Shown here: positions 9,691 through 18,546 of the stretch, piece by piece
How the letters are laid out: each line of letters starts with the position of its first letter
Numbering within the stretch: position 1 is the first letter of the stretch
DNA from: Enterococcus rotai
Lineage (GTDB): Bacteria > Bacillota > Bacilli > Lactobacillales > Enterococcaceae
Assembly: GCF_001465345.1 (NCBI RefSeq)
Contig: NZ_CP013655.1
Coordinates: 904,893-968,892, forward strand
Direction of reading: 5' to 3'
Length of the DNA stretch: 64,000 bases
Notes under the pieces: generated by a model
Told to the model about the DNA's origin: nothing
The model's input: only the letters and a program-made list of their open reading frames with translations
Databases searched by the model: none
Position numbers and translations under genes: made by a program

Positions 9691-10632
9691 CTAGCCCACC
9701 TTATCTGATTCTGCGACTGTTTTACCGACACCATTTAAGAAGTCTTGGATAAATAATTTTCCTTTGCCCGATGGCTGAATTGTGTTTACAGAAAGAACTG
9801 TCCCTTCTCCACAAGCGATCCATAATTCCTTTTTGCTACGTTTGATGATCGTCCCTGGAACGTCATTTGTCGTTTCATCCAAAGGGGTAACATCCCATAA
9901 TTTCCAATTGATTCCATTATAGGTAGTAAAAGCTGTCGGCCACGGACGCATACCACGTACCTGATTGTCGACTTGCTCCGCTGTTTTATGCCAATCGATT
10001 TGTTCTTGTTCTCTCGTGATATTCGGAGAAAACGTTACTTCATTTTCATCTTGAGGTTGTGGCGTGATTTCACCAGCTAAAATTTTAGGCAATGTTTCCA
10101 GCAATAATTCTTTCCCCACAAGACTTAATTTATCAAACATCGTCCCAACATCATCTGTTTTAGTGATTGGAATCGCTTTTTGAGAAAGGATATCTCCAGC
10201 ATCCATTTTCTTCACCATCTCCATAATCGTGACACCAGTTTCTTTTTCTCCCTCGATGATCGAATAATGAACAGGCGCTCCGCCACGATATTTTGGCAAC
10301 AATGACGCATGAACATTGACTGCTCCAAATTTTGGTGCAGTTAAAATTTTATCTGGTAAAAATTGGCCAAAAGCGGCTGTCACAATAAGATCAGGCGCAA
10401 GTTCGATAATTTTTTCCATTTCAGGTGAACCTGAGATTTTTTCTGGTTGTAAGACAAGTAATCCATGTTTGACTGCCGCTTCTTTCACAGGTGTTGGCGT
10501 GATAACTTTTTTACGTCCAACAGGGCGATCCGGCTGCGTCACAACTGCTTGAATCTCATAACCATTTTCGATCAATCCTTCTAAAATCGGGACTGAAAAT
10601 GTGGGTGTTCCCATAAAAATTAATTTAGTCAT
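9691..10632 (-). CDS. fmt: Methionyl-tRNA formyltransferase
   Basis: 313 residues. Formylates initiator Met-tRNA using 10-formyltetrahydrofolate. The N-terminal formyltransferase fold shows the family motifs FMGTPTFSVPIL, VTQPDRPVGR and NVHASLLPKYRGGAPVHYSI, with the catalytic Asn-His and an Asp further on (KKMDAGDI). A C-terminal OB-like domain follows. Its start overlaps the def stop by 8 bases, so initiation and deformylation are coupled in one operon. Confidence 0.96.
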   Translation of the reverse strand: MTKLIFMGTPTFSVPILEGLIENGYEIQAVVTQPDRPVGRKKVITPTPVKEAAVKHGLLVLQPEKISGSPEMEKIIELAPDLIVTAAFGQFLPDKILTAPKFGAVNVHASLLPKYRGGAPVHYSIIEGEKETGVTIMEMVKKMDAGDILSQKAIPITKTDDVGTMFDKLSLVGKELLLETLPKILAGEITPQPQDENEVTFSPNITREQEQIDWHKTAEQVDNQVRGMRPWPTAFTTYNGINWKLWDVTPLDETTNDVPGTIIKRSKKELWIACGEGTVLSVNTIQPSGKGKLFIQDFLNGVGKTVAESDKVG

Positions 10633-11119
10633 CTAAATGTTCCTCCATATATGCATCTAAATCTTCTGGCTTGATTGGATCAATGATTTTATCGATAAAT
10701 AATTCACCATTTAGATGATCGATTTCATGTTGAAATGCTCTAGCGAGATAGCCATAGGCGGTCACTTCGATCTCGTCTCCTTCACGGTCAAAGTAACGAA
10801 CGGTTACTTCATCTGCTCGTTCAACAGTGCCATAGGTTTCTGGAATACTTAAGCAGCCTTCCACATCGATATCTGTGCCTTTTCGCTCAACGATTTCAGG
10901 ATTGATCAACTCAAATAAACCAGTTTCATCATCCACTTCGATTACTGCTAATTGCAGGTTTTTCCCAATTTGTGGAGCTGCTAGACCAATCCCATCGTGG
11001 GCGATCATCGTTTCGTACATATCTTCTAGAAGCTTCACTGTTTCATCTGTGATCATTGTTACTGGTTTTGCTTTTTGTTTTAGGCGTTCATTAGGGTGTA
11101 TCACTATAGGATAGCGCAT
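10625..11119 (-). CDS. def: Peptide deformylase
   Basis: 164 residues. Iron enzyme that removes the formyl group from new proteins. All three signature boxes are present: HDGIGLAAPQIG, EGCLS and QHEIDHLNG (HExDH metal site). A longer reading frame opens at 11164, but the ATG at 11119 has AAAGGAA seven bases ahead and gives the normal N-terminus MRYPIVIHP, so I use it. It lies between priA and fmt in one operon. Confidence 0.95.
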   Translation of the reverse strand: MRYPIVIHPNERLKQKAKPVTMITDETVKLLEDMYETMIAHDGIGLAAPQIGKNLQLAVIEVDDETGLFELINPEIVERKGTDIDVEGCLSIPETYGTVERADEVTVRYFDREGDEIEVTAYGYLARAFQHEIDHLNGELFIDKIIDPIKPEDLDAYMEEHLDD

Positions 11120-11189
11120 AGAGTTTCCTTTCTTGAAATCAATCCTCCCAGTTCTATTGCTCACTGTGATTCTTGACAGGTCATATGAA

Positions 11190-13622
11190 TCAGATAAAAT
11201 TCATTGGCTCAGCATCGATTGATAACTTTAAACCGTGTGCTGTTGCTCTTTGAGTGTCGGTCAGTATTTTTTTTAAGATATTTTGCAAATTCGGTTCGTT
11301 TTTATATTTAATGATTACTTGGTAAAAATAACGATTATTCACACGCATAATAGCATTTGGTGTTGGTCCCAATAAAATACTTTGGTCAGACAAGCCTGCT
11401 TTTAATTCTTTGACTATTTCAAACATCTGCTTGGCCGCTTGATTTTCTTCAGGATGGCTCGCGGTGATTTGCACCGTAAAATAAAATGGTGGGTAATCGC
11501 CACGATGGCGGACGTACATTTCTTTTTGGTAAAAGTCTTCATAATCTTGAGCCTTCGCTAACTGAATTGCGTAATGTTCAGGATTAAAAGATTGAATGAT
11601 CACTTCCCCCGGCTTCTCAGCACGTCCTGCCCGACCACTGACTTGGGTCAACAATTGAAATGTCCGTTCACTCGAACGAAAATCTGGCAAATTCAGTGCC
11701 GTATCAGCATTCAAGACACCGACTAAGGTTACATTTGGAAAATCTAATCCTTTAGCAATCATTTGTGTCCCAAGCAGAATATCCGCTTCATGATTACCGA
11801 AGGCTGTTAAAATTTTCTCATGCGCACCTTTTCGTCTTGTAGTATCAACATCCATCCGTAAAACACGACTTTCAGGGAATAATGCTTTAAGTTCTTCTTC
11901 CACTTTTTGCGTTCCAGTTCCATAATAACGGATTTTATCCCCGCTACAGTTGGGACAATGATAAGGAATACGTTCTTCATGACCACAGTAATGGCATTTC
12001 ATCGTTTTCGTATCCATGTGCAGTGTTAGCGAAATGTCACAGTTTGGACAAGGTAATACATAGCCGCAATCTCGGCACATTACAAAAGAAGAATAGCCTC
12101 GACGATTCAACAGCAGAACACTTTGTTCTTTTTTAGCTAAACGATCTTGGATCTTTTCTTGTAGTGCTATTGAAAAGGACGACGTATTTTTATTTTGAAT
12201 TTCTTCACGCATATCCACAACGTCAATTGTGGGTAACGTGGCTGTTTGATTGGCTCTTTTTGATAGTACTAAGCGTTTATAGACATTTTTTTGTGCTCGA
12301 GCTCGTGTTTCTAGTGAAGGTGTTGCACTGCCTAAGACCACTGGACAATTGTGATAGGCAGCTCGCCAAATGGCAAGATCCCGCGCATGATAACGTGGCG
12401 TTTCTTCTTGTTTATAACTGGCTTCATGCTCCTCATCAATGATAACTACTCCAAGATTTTCTAAAGGAGAGAAAATTGCCGAACGTACGCCTACTACAAC
12501 TTGTGCTTCACCACGTTCGATTTTACGCCACTCATCATATTTCTCTCCTTGAGATAAGGCGCTGTGCATCACTGCGACTTGTTCACCAAACCGACTTTTA
12601 AACCGATGGACCATTTGTGGTGTCAATGAAATTTCAGGTACTAACATCATAGCGGTTTTTCCTTGATTCAAGACTTCCGCGATCACTTGGAGATAGACTT
12701 CAGTCTTCCCGCTACCAGTGATTCCTTCTAGTAAATAGGTTTGACTTACCGCTTGGTTGACTGAATCCAGAATATTGTTTACAGCATTTTGTTGTTCGTC
12801 ATTCAAGGCTAATGCTGTCGTTTTTTCAAATGTATGATCAGCAAATGGATCACGATAGGCTTCAGCTTCGATAAAGGTCAGCCACTGTCTATTGGCTCCG
12901 TCATTTAAAACAGCTGTGCTAAATCCTAGTTCTTTCATCTCTTTGACCGTGGTCATTTTTTCTAGGCCTACTTGCTGTAAGTAGTTGATCAATTGCTCTT
13001 TTTTCTGTGAGCCTTTTCTAAGTTCCATTCGTGCTTCTTCCAATTGTTCAACGTTTTTTAACGCTTGAACATAGCGGATTATTTTGACTCTATTTCGAGT
13101 ATTCACTTCGTAGCGAATATCGACTTTTTGCTGTTTTCTAAGTTGCAACAATTGCGGTAAAATATTCCGTGCTACAGCATCTTCCCAAGCAATTTCATCT
13201 AAGCCATAAAATAACTCATCTTGCATTGTTTCTTCTAATTCATCCGTTAAATATATGTATTTACTATAATCTGCACGCATTACGCTTGGCAACATCGTTT
13301 GTAAACAGGTGATTTTAAAGGCAAATGTTTTCTCTTTCATATAGTCAGCTAATTCCAGTAATTCCGTATTAAGGACAGGTTTTAAATCTAGAACAGATAG
13401 TATTTCTTTCCATTCAAACTTTTGCGCCGCTATTACTTCGTCAGAGACTTCATCTATCGCTAAAACAAACCCTTGTAAATGACGGTTTCCATTACCAAAT
13501 GGAACTTCTACCCGCATACCAATGGTTAATTGTTGTTCTAAGTTAAAAGGAATCAAATAAGTAAACGGTTGGTCTGTCTGCATCGTAGGTACGTCAACAA
13601 TCACTTGTGCCGCTTTTCTCAT
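11190..13622 (-). CDS. priA: Primosomal replication-restart helicase PriA
   Basis: 810 residues. 3'-to-5' helicase that reloads the replisome at collapsed forks. An N-terminal 3'BD domain is followed by the helicase core with Walker A GITGSGKTEVYL and the DEEH box. A zinc module inserted in the helicase carries several CxxC pairs (CRDC, CPNC, CHYC, CPNC). The C-terminal helicase motifs include SGRAGR. GGAGG lies 9 bases before the ATG. Two tandem hairpin repeats sit directly upstream, and a terminator stands between them and rpoZ, so priA probably starts its own transcript. Confidence 0.96.
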   Translation of the reverse strand: MRKAAQVIVDVPTMQTDQPFTYLIPFNLEQQLTIGMRVEVPFGNGNRHLQGFVLAIDEVSDEVIAAQKFEWKEILSVLDLKPVLNTELLELADYMKEKTFAFKITCLQTMLPSVMRADYSKYIYLTDELEETMQDELFYGLDEIAWEDAVARNILPQLLQLRKQQKVDIRYEVNTRNRVKIIRYVQALKNVEQLEEARMELRKGSQKKEQLINYLQQVGLEKMTTVKEMKELGFSTAVLNDGANRQWLTFIEAEAYRDPFADHTFEKTTALALNDEQQNAVNNILDSVNQAVSQTYLLEGITGSGKTEVYLQVIAEVLNQGKTAMMLVPEISLTPQMVHRFKSRFGEQVAVMHSALSQGEKYDEWRKIERGEAQVVVGVRSAIFSPLENLGVVIIDEEHEASYKQEETPRYHARDLAIWRAAYHNCPVVLGSATPSLETRARAQKNVYKRLVLSKRANQTATLPTIDVVDMREEIQNKNTSSFSIALQEKIQDRLAKKEQSVLLLNRRGYSSFVMCRDCGYVLPCPNCDISLTLHMDTKTMKCHYCGHEERIPYHCPNCSGDKIRYYGTGTQKVEEELKALFPESRVLRMDVDTTRRKGAHEKILTAFGNHEADILLGTQMIAKGLDFPNVTLVGVLNADTALNLPDFRSSERTFQLLTQVSGRAGRAEKPGEVIIQSFNPEHYAIQLAKAQDYEDFYQKEMYVRHRGDYPPFYFTVQITASHPEENQAAKQMFEIVKELKAGLSDQSILLGPTPNAIMRVNNRYFYQVIIKYKNEPNLQNILKKILTDTQRATAHGLKLSIDAEPMNFI

Positions 13623-13642
13623 AATTATTCCTCCATTCTATT

Positions 13643-13905
13643 TTGCTCAGCTTTTCTTTGATCTAGCCTCCCAAACCAACTCTTCGGAAAAAAGATGCTC
13701 TCTGCTAATGCCAAAAATCGGCACGATCAGATTTCCCTATTTTTCTGTCAGAGTTAAACGGGTTTGTTCAGCTTTTCTTTGATCTAGCCTCCCAAACCAA
13801 CTCTTCGGAAAAAAGATGCTCTCTGCTAGTGCCAAAAATCGGCACGTTCAGATTTCCCTATTTTTCTGTCAGAGTTAAACGGGTTTGTTCAGCTTTTCTT
13901 TGACT
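13643..13905 (-). repeat. Two tandem 121-base hairpin repeats plus a partial third, upstream of priA
   Basis: The sequence repeats with a period of 121 bases; the trinucleotide CAG recurs at 13648, 13769 and 13890 in the same context. The two full copies are almost identical. Read on the minus strand each copy folds as one long hairpin: AAACC, a 5-base bulge CGTTT, AACTCT, GAC, an A-rich strand, an apical stem GTGCC/GGCA with a T-rich loop, a T-rich strand, CCGA, AGAGTT, GGTTT. The same architecture with different stem sequences occurs at 14988-15231 and 38350-38594. The doublet ends 20 bases before the priA ATG. Confidence 0.9.
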
Positions 13906-13995
13906 ATTGTACTAAAGAATCAGGCATTTGTCTTGTTCCTCTGATTTCTGTTACTAAAAATTAAAGGGCTTATTCTTATTTTTTTCTAAACATAT

Positions 13996-14036
13996 AAAAA
14001 CTGAGATGAAAACTTTTCATGGTTTCATCCCAGTTT
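13996..14036 (-). terminator. Terminator after rpoZ
   Basis: Inverted arms of 14 bases (AAACTG/CAGTTT plus GATGAAA/TTTCATC, one mismatch) around a short loop. On the minus strand the stem is followed by TTTTTATATG. It lies just after the rpoZ stop and closes the gmk-rpoZ unit. Confidence 0.75.
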
Positions 14037-14044
14037 CAGCTATT

Positions 14045-14350
14045 TTATAAACTTTTTTCTTCGCGGATGCGATTTTCAAGTTCTTTTTGTTCTTGTTCAT
14101 GTCTCATTTTTTGTTCTTCTTTTGCCATACGCATTCTTTCACGTTTTTCTTCTGGACGAGGATCATTGATCACTGTTGCAGCATCGATTTCTTCTAATGC
14201 TTGACCTACGCTTTTTACAGATTCAAAGCTTTCTAGTGTTGGTTGTGCACCTTCGTCTAATTCGTGAGCACGTTTACTTGCTAAGATCACAAGTGAATAT
14301 TTTGATGGTACTTCTTTTAATAATGAGTCAATAGATGGTTTTAGCATCAT
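14045..14350 (-). CDS. rpoZ: RNA polymerase omega subunit
   Basis: 101 residues. Small subunit that stabilises the beta-prime subunit of RNA polymerase. The N-terminal half has the family pattern [19 protein letters not shown], with ASKRAHEL following. The C-terminal third is a charged helix rich in Glu, Arg and Lys, as in Lactobacillales members. It begins 4 bases after gmk. Two adjacent ATG codons are possible starts (14350 or 14347). The gmk-rpoZ pair is conserved across Firmicutes. Confidence 0.93.
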   Translation of the reverse strand: MMLKPSIDSLLKEVPSKYSLVILASKRAHELDEGAQPTLESFESVKSVGQALEEIDAATVINDPRPEEKRERMRMAKEEQKMRHEQEQKELENRIREEKSL

Positions 14351-14354
14351 AAGG

Positions 14355-14981
<627 letters not shown>

Positions 14982-14987
14982 TCATTA

Positions 14988-15231
14988 AAAGCTGAACAGG
15001 CTCATTCAGTCTCGACTGGAAAATTGGAAAAGATGAGGGTGGCGCTTTTTGCCACAATCAAATTTTATCTTTTTCCCGAGAGACTAGCCTGTAAAGCTAG
15101 ACATTTTAAAGCTGAATGAACCCTTTTAGTTCTGACTGAAAAATAGGGAAAGATGATCGTGCCGTTTTTTGGCACTAGCAGCTTTCATCTTTTTTCCGAA
15201 GAACTGGTTCATGAAGCTAAACAATTTTAAA
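14988..15231 (+). repeat. Two tandem 120-base hairpin repeats upstream of gmk
   Basis: Two copies with a period of 120 bases. Copy 1 has outer stem CAGGCT (14998-15003) with AGCCTG (15087-15092), bulge CATTC, second stem AGTCTC (15009-15014) with GAGACT (15081-15086), and apical stem GTGGC/GCCAC. Copy 2 has GAACC (15119-15123) with GGTTC (15207-15211), bulge CTTTT, AGTTCT (15129-15134) with AGAACT (15201-15206), and apex GTGCC/GGCAC. The two copies differ in the stems but stay paired. The asymmetric bulge places the element on the plus strand, opposite to gmk. Confidence 0.9.
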
Positions 15232-15565
15232 AATAAGCTACCAATGTAGCTAAATATCAATAAAGTATTAGTTCTATAATGCACTTTTTTTCAGTAATTT
15301 TCAAGGCTTTACCCATAAAATTTTAGAAAAAAGCGAATATCCATTTAATTCTAACTTTTAGCAATCTAATCTCCTGTTTATTCAGTGAATGATTCATTCT
15401 AACTTTGAAATACGGTTTGAGCAATTCTTTTAAGGAAAATTTCTAAAAAGAGTATACAGCACCCTAGTTTTTCAAGTAGAATAAAGTTATTACTTATTTT
15501 CACAAAGAAAGAACTAACCTAGTTAATTATGTGAAAGAATTAAAAAAACGAAGGGATTTAACTCT
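15232..15565. other. Gene-free stretch between the gmk-side repeats and the first carboxypeptidase gene
   Basis: No coding frame of note. It is AT-rich, with a short palindrome GAATGATTCATTC near 15387 and a ribosome binding site GAAGGGA before ATG 15566. The carboxypeptidase promoter must lie here, but no -35/-10 pair stands out clearly. Confidence 0.5.
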
Positions 15566-17014
15566 ATGTTCACACGAATAACACTTTTGAAAACAATCAG
15601 CAGCTTGCTACTGATTGCTTGTATTTTACTTGGAAGTTTTGCTCAAACAAGTTATGCACAAGAGGATTTGATGGAATTTGCAGAAAAAACAGGCTTTCCC
15701 GTTAAAGAAGCCTATCGCCCAAAAGCCTCTATTGTTATTGATGCTGATTCAGGTCAGATTTTGTGGGAAGATCAGCCAGATTTAGCTTGGAGTCCTGCCA
15801 GTATCGCCAAAGTCATGACAATGTATTTAGCATTTGAAGCGATGGAGCAAGGTAAATTTGATTTAGATACGACGATCACAGCGACTGAAAAAGATGTCAA
15901 AGTCTCACAAATCTATGCATTAAGCAATAACAAAATCGCCTTAGGTGTCGATTACCCTATTCGTGATATCTTTTCCATGGTTGCAGTTCCTTCATCAAAT
16001 GTTGCCACGCTAATGTTGGCAAATCTTGTTTCTGATAATGATGGTGCCAGTTTTATTCGCAAAATGAACGATAAAGCGGCTGAATTAGGCATGAACAATA
16101 CCACTTACTTTAACTGTAGCGGTGCGCAAATCGGTTCTTTTGAGGGCTTATATCAAGCTGAAGGTATCGACCCTAACGGCGAAAACAAATCAACCGCTAG
16201 AGATTTAGCTATTTTAACCTACAACCTACTAAAAAAATATCCAGATGTTTTACAATTCACTAGTAAACCCGTAGTTAAAACGATGGAAAATACTCCCTAT
16301 GAAGAAACGTTTGAAACCTATAATTATTCCTTACCTGGTGCGAAATATGGTTATGACGGCGTAGATGGCTTAAAAACCGGATCAAGCCCGCTTGGTGGTT
16401 TTAATTATATTGCGACAGCTAAAAAAGGGGATCTCCGACTAATCGAAGTCATTTTAGGCGTAGGTTCTTGGTCTGATCAAGAAGGCGAATATGAGCGTCA
16501 TCTAGCCGGAAATGCGATCTTAGACCATGCTTTTTCTACTTATGAATATAAAAAATTACTTTCTAAAGGATCAAATAAGATCGAGCAAAAAGAGATCAAC
16601 CTTGAACAGGATCTCTATGGCTTTGTCAATAAGAACAGCGAGCCTAGCTTCACTCTAGCAGATGGTCAACTTTCTTTGAAGAGCGATCTCGGTCAAGTTT
16701 CACCAAATATTCCAGCTAAAAGTGTCAGCTATCAAGATTCTGAGACACAAACAGGTAATAATAATTCAGATAAAACAAACGCCCAAAAAACTAGTCAATC
16801 AGCAGAAACACCAAAAAAAGAACATAATTATTTAATCAGTAGTCTTCTAGCAGGTCTAGGTCTATTATTCTTGATTTGTTCAAGACTATTTAGAAAACGA
16901 ATTGCTGGAGTTAAACGTGGTAGTCACACAATAGCCACACCGACAACTCGTTTATTCTTTACATTAGGCGCTCTATCAATACTTTCAGCAGTTGGCGCAT
17001 TCCTATTTTTATAA
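15566..17014 (+). CDS. D-alanyl-D-alanine carboxypeptidase, membrane-anchored (PBP5/DacA family), copy 1
   Basis: 482 residues. Serine peptidase that trims the terminal D-Ala from peptidoglycan stem peptides outside the membrane. A signal peptide (about 1-31, ending SYAQ) is followed by the penicillin-binding fold with SxxK at Ser79-Lys82, SxN at 143-145 and KTG at 270-272. A second domain follows, then a low-complexity linker rich in Ser, Thr and Asn. Two hydrophobic stretches close the chain (about 422-440 and 465-482). The usual PBP5 family ends in one amphipathic helix, so this tail is longer. A close paralogue lies at 20692. Confidence 0.93.
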   Translation: MFTRITLLKTISSLLLIACILLGSFAQTSYAQEDLMEFAEKTGFPVKEAYRPKASIVIDADSGQILWEDQPDLAWSPASIAKVMTMYLAFEAMEQGKFDLDTTITATEKDVKVSQIYALSNNKIALGVDYPIRDIFSMVAVPSSNVATLMLANLVSDNDGASFIRKMNDKAAELGMNNTTYFNCSGAQIGSFEGLYQAEGIDPNGENKSTARDLAILTYNLLKKYPDVLQFTSKPVVKTMENTPYEETFETYNYSLPGAKYGYDGVDGLKTGSSPLGGFNYIATAKKGDLRLIEVILGVGSWSDQEGEYERHLAGNAILDHAFSTYEYKKLLSKGSNKIEQKEINLEQDLYGFVNKNSEPSFTLADGQLSLKSDLGQVSPNIPAKSVSYQDSETQTGNNNSDKTNAQKTSQSAETPKKEHNYLISSLLAGLGLLFLICSRLFRKRIAGVKRGSHTIATPTTRLFFTLGALSILSAVGAFLFL

Positions 17015-17019
17015 AAAAC

Positions 17020-17058
17020 AAAGGAGAGAGAAGCAGTGTTCCGCTTCTCTCTCCTTTT
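17020..17058. terminator. Bidirectional terminator between convergent genes
   Basis: A 15-base stem (17020-17034 with 17043-17057, arm AAAGGAGAGAGAAGC) with an 8-base loop and T or A tails on both strands. It lies between the carboxypeptidase stop and the stop of the small minus-strand gene. Confidence 0.88.
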
Positions 17059-17068
17059 AAACTATCTT

Positions 17069-17356
17069 TTAAAAGCCCATATTCGATAAAGTATTCACAA
17101 CACCCATGATTTCATCATGGCGTTTGATTTTTTTATCCACAGGACCATCTACTTCTTGAACATCCACTCGCACAACAAAACGACGGTTCAATGTTACAAA
17201 GTCCTCTTCATTCACTCGAATATTAAAAACATCATTTGTAAATGACACACAAGCATCTTCCCACACTTTAAATGGGTCTTTATCAGAAATAATCTCTCTT
17301 TTTACTACTGACTTCCCACTTAGTTCATGGAACGTTACATCATAATACTTTGACAT
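17069..17356 (-). CDS. Small conserved-looking cytoplasmic protein of unknown function
   Basis: 95 residues, with a clear ribosome binding site (AAAGAGGTGA) before the ATG. I do not recognise the family. It has no signal peptide, membrane segment or cysteine cluster. The composition is mixed charged and beta-rich, with FVVRVDVQEVDGPVDKKIKR in the second half. It is set off by a terminator downstream and a 70-base gap from yicC upstream. The clean coding pattern and codon use argue that it is real. Confidence 0.7.
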   Translation of the reverse strand: MSKYYDVTFHELSGKSVVKREIISDKDPFKVWEDACVSFTNDVFNIRVNEEDFVTLNRRFVVRVDVQEVDGPVDKKIKRHDEIMGVVNTLSNMGF

Positions 17357-17426
17357 AAATAGTCACCTCTTTACTTTCTTCTCTTTCATTATAACGGTAA
17401 AAAATAGAATCACAAACTATTTCCCA

Positions 17427-18311
17427 TTATTCGACATTTTGGATTTGCTCACGGATTTTTTCTAGGATCGTTTTCATTTGAACCACAATATTTTTGATTT
17501 CGATTGGGCTAGATTTTGATCCGATCGTATTAACTTCACGATTCATTTCCTGCATCAGAAAATCTAATTCTCGACCAACAGGTTCTGATTGATACAATAA
17601 TTCTTGTAGTTTGTCCACATGAATTGCTAAACGATCTAATTCTTCATGGATATCGCCTTTTTCCAGTAAAATCGCAAGTTCTGTCAGCAAACGAGCTTCG
17701 TCTACTTGTTCACCTAACCAATCATTTATCTTTGCTTCAAATTTTTCACGGTAATCCTTTTCATAGATTTCCACAAATCCGGCTAATTCATGAACCAGAT
17801 CGATGAACTCTTGACTATATCCAGTCAAAACTTGCTGGATTTTTTGACCTTCCTGCAGACGGCTAGCATCAATTCGTTCAACCGCTTTTCTGACAGAATC
17901 TAAAATAAGGTCACCAAAGGTTTCATCAGCTTCTTGTTTCTCAGTCACTTCAACATAATCTGAATTATTCAGTAGTTGGTTGATATTTTGCTCAGGATTA
18001 AATTCTGATTGAGGATAATTAGCTGCCATCTCTTGCTTGATCTCACTCAATAATTGATGGATCAGCTCCCAATGTACTTGCACTTCCTTGTTGCCACTGC
18101 CCGTTTGCTTGATATTGATGTAGGCTTCGATCCGACCACGTTGTAGCGTTTCTTTCATCAATTGACGGATAGCCATTTCATACGGATTAACTTCTTTAGG
18201 CATTCGTAATTGGATATCTAAAAAGCGCTGATTGACACTTTTGATCTCGACATCGATTTGATACGTATCATTTAAAAATGTTTCTTTTCCAAAACCAGTC
18301 ATACTTTTCAT
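17427..18311 (-). CDS. yicC: YicC/YloC family endoribonuclease
   Basis: 294 residues. The family has endoribonuclease activity and is linked to small RNA turnover in E. coli. It shows the diagnostic N-terminus MKSMTGFG, the VEIKSVNQRFLDIQLRMP segment and the C-terminal REVNTIGSKS with a helical tail. Length is typical for the family. In many Firmicutes yicC lies next to gmk; here the two are 3.3 kb apart with the carboxypeptidase gene between them. It follows the PC4-like gene by 16 bases. Confidence 0.92.
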   Translation of the reverse strand: MKSMTGFGKETFLNDTYQIDVEIKSVNQRFLDIQLRMPKEVNPYEMAIRQLMKETLQRGRIEAYINIKQTGSGNKEVQVHWELIHQLLSEIKQEMAANYPQSEFNPEQNINQLLNNSDYVEVTEKQEADETFGDLILDSVRKAVERIDASRLQEGQKIQQVLTGYSQEFIDLVHELAGFVEIYEKDYREKFEAKINDWLGEQVDEARLLTELAILLEKGDIHEELDRLAIHVDKLQELLYQSEPVGRELDFLMQEMNREVNTIGSKSSPIEIKNIVVQMKTILEKIREQIQNVE

Positions 18312-18327
18312 TGACAGGGTGTCCTTT

Positions 18328-18546
18328 CTACATTGATTTTATTGCTTTAGATAATATCTCAAATTCTTCGTTTGTTAAGGTGATCCCTTTGCCCATCTTT
18401 TCATGATCGGCCGACCAGTCTCTTAAATCAAATTTTGGCGGACGCCCATTCCAACTAACTAAATTAAATTCCTTACGCCACCCTTGAGTATTTTCCGATA
18501 AAACTGCGATTTCTTCTACGATTTCATATGAAAAATCTTGTGCCAT
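18328..18546 (-). CDS. YdbC-like PC4-fold single-stranded nucleic acid binding protein
   Basis: 72 residues, the length of the Lactococcus lactis YdbC family, which has a PC4-type fold and binds single-stranded DNA. Features seen: a central GWRKEFNLVSWNGRPPKFDL strand region, then DWSADHEKMGKGITLT and a C-terminal helix with the L-T-x-E-E pattern. Its ATG shares one base with the stop of the upstream phospholipase gene, so they are co-transcribed with yicC. By inference it acts in nucleic-acid handling; no target is evident. Confidence 0.78.
   Translation of the reverse strand: MAQDFSYEIVEEIAVLSENTQGWRKEFNLVSWNGRPPKFDLRDWSADHEKMGKGITLTNEEFEILSKAIKSM

Noticed and set aside
13643..13905. CRISPR array
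   Set aside because: Only two full copies, the unit is 121 bases without short repeat-spacer structure, no cas genes, and the unit folds into a long hairpin.
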